Assembly: GCF_011075055.1 (NCBI RefSeq)
Contig: NC_058145.1
Location: 11,529,894-11,593,893, forward strand
Length of the DNA: 64,000 nt
Direction: 5' to 3'
Source: Mangifera indica
Lineage: Eukaryota; Streptophyta; Magnoliopsida; Sapindales; Anacardiaceae
In this document: positions 61,641-64,000 of the stretch, piece by piece
Layout: the number at the start of each line of letters is the position of its first letter
Numbering within the stretch: the first letter of the stretch is position 1
Notes under the pieces: generated by a model
Told to the model about the DNA's origin: nothing
The model's database searches: none
Seen by the model: only the letters and a program-made list of their open reading frames with translations
Translations under genes and position numbers: made by a program

Positions 61641-62202
61641 TCCAACTTGAGATTGATTCCATGAAGAGGAGAGGTAGTGTTATATTTTAACTGAATTGAT
61701 TATTGCATATAATATTAACTCTTGAAGCCAATTATTTGATAAACTTATCATTGCAGCATAATTTTTTTTAATAAAATTATCTGCACAATCTATGAAGAGT
61801 TTTTGGTGATCGGGTATTGGTTTATTTTTAATTTTTAACTATTCAATCACATTATGATACATATTATTTGTGTATAAAATTGTGCACATAGTATTACTTA
61901 ATTTTTTTTTTTGTGTGTGTGTGTGTGTGTTTGGTGAGAAAAATGGTATGTTTGTAGTATTAAATTTGTCCATCTCCTTGCCCCTTTGCCCTATTTGAAC
62001 TTCACAGCATGTTGAAAGCAGAGGCACTAAGTTTTTTTTTTTTTTTTTTTCAAACAAGGAAATCTTACATAAATCGGATCACTTTTTGGGCTAAATTAAT
62101 TACTTCACCTAAGTTAAGAGTTTAATCTTAAAATATCATTAGAAAAATTTGAATTATTATTTTACTATGGAATCTGACTCTTTTGGACACTTACTCTGTC
62201 TT

Positions 62203-62950
62203 TTTTCTAAAGGCCAAAGGACTACTTCCCACCCAAAGTATGCTCATTTCCCAAGTTTTCCCTCATTAACTTTGAAAATCTTATTTATCCACCCATAAAC
62301 CGTTAAAATTAACTGACTCTGTTAGTCATATCATTTCCTCCTCCCTAAACCCTAAAAACTAACAATTTTCCTCCAACCCACATTTTCAAAAACTGCGTTT
62401 TCCCCCTAGGGTTTTCAAAATTTTAGATCCAATTTTTCAACCACGACCGACGATCTCTAAGCACTTACTCTTCCTCTCCGACACCTCCTCTTTCTGACTG
62501 TGCATCTTCTGATACTATGTGGCGTCATTGTCGACGAAAACTAGGCATCTTCATCAGAGAAGAAGACAAGGCGTCTTCATCGAGATGAAGTCACATGACA
62601 TCAGAAGATGCACGGCTGGAAGGAGGAGGCACCGAAAAGGAAGAGTAGGTACTTGGAAATCATCGATCGTGGTAAAAAAAATTGGATCTGAAAGTTTGAA
62701 AACCCTAAGGGGAAAATACAGTTTTTGAAAACTTAGGTTGGGGGAAATTATTAGTTTTTAGGGTTTAGAGAGAGAAATAAAATCAAATTTAAGTTTATTT
62801 TTAATATTTCAAATAAAATATCGATTTTGCCCTTGAAACCGTTAAGTTTAATGATCTATGAGTGGGTAAATGAGATTTTCGAAGTTAACGGAGAAAAACT
62901 TGGGAAATGAACATACTTTGTGTGGGAATAGTCCTTTGGCCTTTTCTAAA
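62203..62950. mobile_element. Mutator-like foldback element, copy E4, with 9-bp target duplication
   Basis: The body is 62212-62941 (730 bp), flanked by perfect TTTTCTAAA repeats (62203-62211 and 62942-62950). Terminal inverted repeats: GGCCAAAGGACTACTTCCCA left, GGCCAAAGGACTATTCCCAC right (complement). An inner 13-bp inverted repeat (62500-62512 with 62601-62613) adds to the foldback. Unit 1 retains the empty site near 49505-49516. No transposase is present; the short open frame at 62519-62728 is not family-like. Confidence 0.85.
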
Positions 62951-63871
62951 TTCAAACAATTAAGAAAAAAAAGTAATTAACAATCTGGAAGCTTTGAAAG
63001 GAAGACAAGAAACAAAAAGGCTAAAAACAAGGTAAATAGACTTTTGTTCTGAGATATATCAAGAAATTTCAAGCAAAGACAAATTTGCATTCAATGTATC
63101 ATCATATGTAATAATTCATTTCTACAATATACCAATGAAGTGAAACTCTAGGTTTGGTGATCGATGTAACAATCAGTGAATTAAGAATTTAATTTTAAAA
63201 TATCTTGGATTGGAACCATTTATCTCAAGGTTGGAATCCCATTTGTTTTCTACTCAATTTATCCCTTTGGACACTAAGTTATTCTATTATTTATCTAAAT
63301 TCAAACAATTAAAAAGGAAGAAAAATAATCAGCAACCTGGAAGCTTTGAACAGAAGACAAGAAAAGAGAGGCTAAAAACCAAGTAAATAGACTTTTGGTC
63401 TCAGATATATCAAGAGATTTCAAACTAAGACAAATTCACATTGAATGTATCATCAAATAAATGATACAAGCCTACAAGATCTTTGTAACAGATAACCTGA
63501 GTTCAGGTTCTTATAAACAAAGCCTATCTGGTTTCATTCATCCTGCACTGAGAAGGTTTCAAGAGGATAAAAGCAAGAACTTCTTTATTTATGCCACTTA
63601 AAAATCCAGCATGGCTCTGAAACTCATTTTGCAGTCTTTCCAAAATAGATGAATACAGAAGATCATGTGTAAAGATTGGAAATGTCAAGGGGTTATTTAC
63701 TTAGGTCATTATCTGACATTAACTTACAGAGTCAACTTGATTAATCTCTCTCTTTACACCTTAAATTTGAATTGCAAGAGTATCATAAGACAGGGAAACT
63801 GATTTATTGGGAGTTCGAAACTACTAACAGAAAGAATAACTCTCTTTACAAAAAGCAGATCCATTTTCTCA

Positions 63872-64000
63872 ATGGCTGCAGCTCATGGATTACTTTATTT
63901 GTGGATTGTCTTCAATTTATCCTTGCTCTTGGCCTCTGCTCAAGTAGATGACCAGTTCATCTATCAAGGTTTCAACATCTCGAAACTGCAACTGAGTGGC
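63872..64000 (+). CDS. L-type lectin receptor kinase, copy D (5' end, cut by window edge)
   Basis: The first 43 codons of the unit 2 counterpart of copy B. It opens MAAAHGLLYLWIVFNLSL with the same signal peptide ending LASAQ, then VDDQFIYQGFNISKLQLSG. Differences from B are few (including H to Q in the FIYHGF motif and G to S near the end). No break is seen in this part. Whether the rest is intact cannot be judged here. The leader (63600-63870) is also closely shared with B. Confidence 0.85.
   Translation, partial: MAAAHGLLYLWIVFNLSLLLASAQVDDQFIYQGFNISKLQLSG

Larger units (their letters stand above)
54130..64000. repeat. Tandem segmental duplication, unit 2 (runs off the window)
   Basis: The counterpart of 39482-50380. 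Since the duplication it gained the E5 (54163-55130) and E4 (62212-62941) insertions, and it differs by a 1-kb segment at 55828-56836. It carries LecRK copies C and D. Confidence 0.85.

Noticed and set aside
1..64000. CRISPR array, operons, bacterial-type features
   Set aside because: No regularly spaced repeats with unique spacers; gene structure with introns is plainly plant nuclear.

Overview
The window is nuclear DNA of a flowering plant, most likely a eudicot. Genes are split by GT-AG introns, the spacers are AT-rich, and the recognisable products are plant-specific: a TOC75 import channel, a LUX/PCL1 clock factor, a DVL/RTFL micropeptide, PLS-type PPR relics and L-type lectin receptor kinases. 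I could not assign a genus from the sequence alone.

Layout. 0-3.6 kb: two foldback DNA transposons in AT-rich spacer. 3.7-4.0 kb: a DVL/ROTUNDIFOLIA4-like small protein gene. 4-14.7 kb: mostly gene-free, with a 1.4 kb Mutator-like element and decayed minus-strand relics of an SDIR1-type RING E3 gene and a SNU13 gene. 15.5-20.9 kb: an eight-exon Pumilio gene. 23.7-24.7 kb: an intronless LUX/PCL1 gene with two exact evening elements upstream. 26.3-27.0 kb: a PPR pseudogene. 27.4-29.7 kb: a plastid-type J-domain gene. 30.5-34.3 kb: TOC75 (seven exons, minus strand). 34.6-36.9 kb: a second PPR pseudogene, interrupted by a transposon with a 10-bp target duplication. 38.0-39.4 kb: an LTI65/RD29B-like stress protein gene.

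From about 39.5 kb to the window end lies a large tandem duplication of a two-gene lectin receptor kinase cassette. Unit 1 holds copy A (broken) and copy B (intact, 667 aa). Unit 2 holds copy C (broken) and copy D (5' end only, cut by the window edge). A further 5' fragment lies between the units. The duplicated block also carries an older Ty3/gypsy remnant and a conserved non-coding block. A and C carry different small deletions: each is intact where the other is broken.

A family of Mutator-like foldback elements (0.7-1.0 kb) runs through the window. They have long terminal inverted repeats ending in a GGCCAAAGGACTATTTCCCA-like motif, GACGA-rich hairpins inside, and 9-bp target duplications. 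Two copies sit in unit 2 exactly where unit 1 keeps the uninterrupted site, so their insertion can be ordered after the duplication.

The intact genes are ordinary nuclear genes that share no single pathway, although TOC75 and the J-domain protein both act at or in plastids. The most informative features are the young receptor-kinase duplication and the transposon families with empty sites. I found no CRISPR array, no operon structure, and no rRNA or tRNA gene that I could support.
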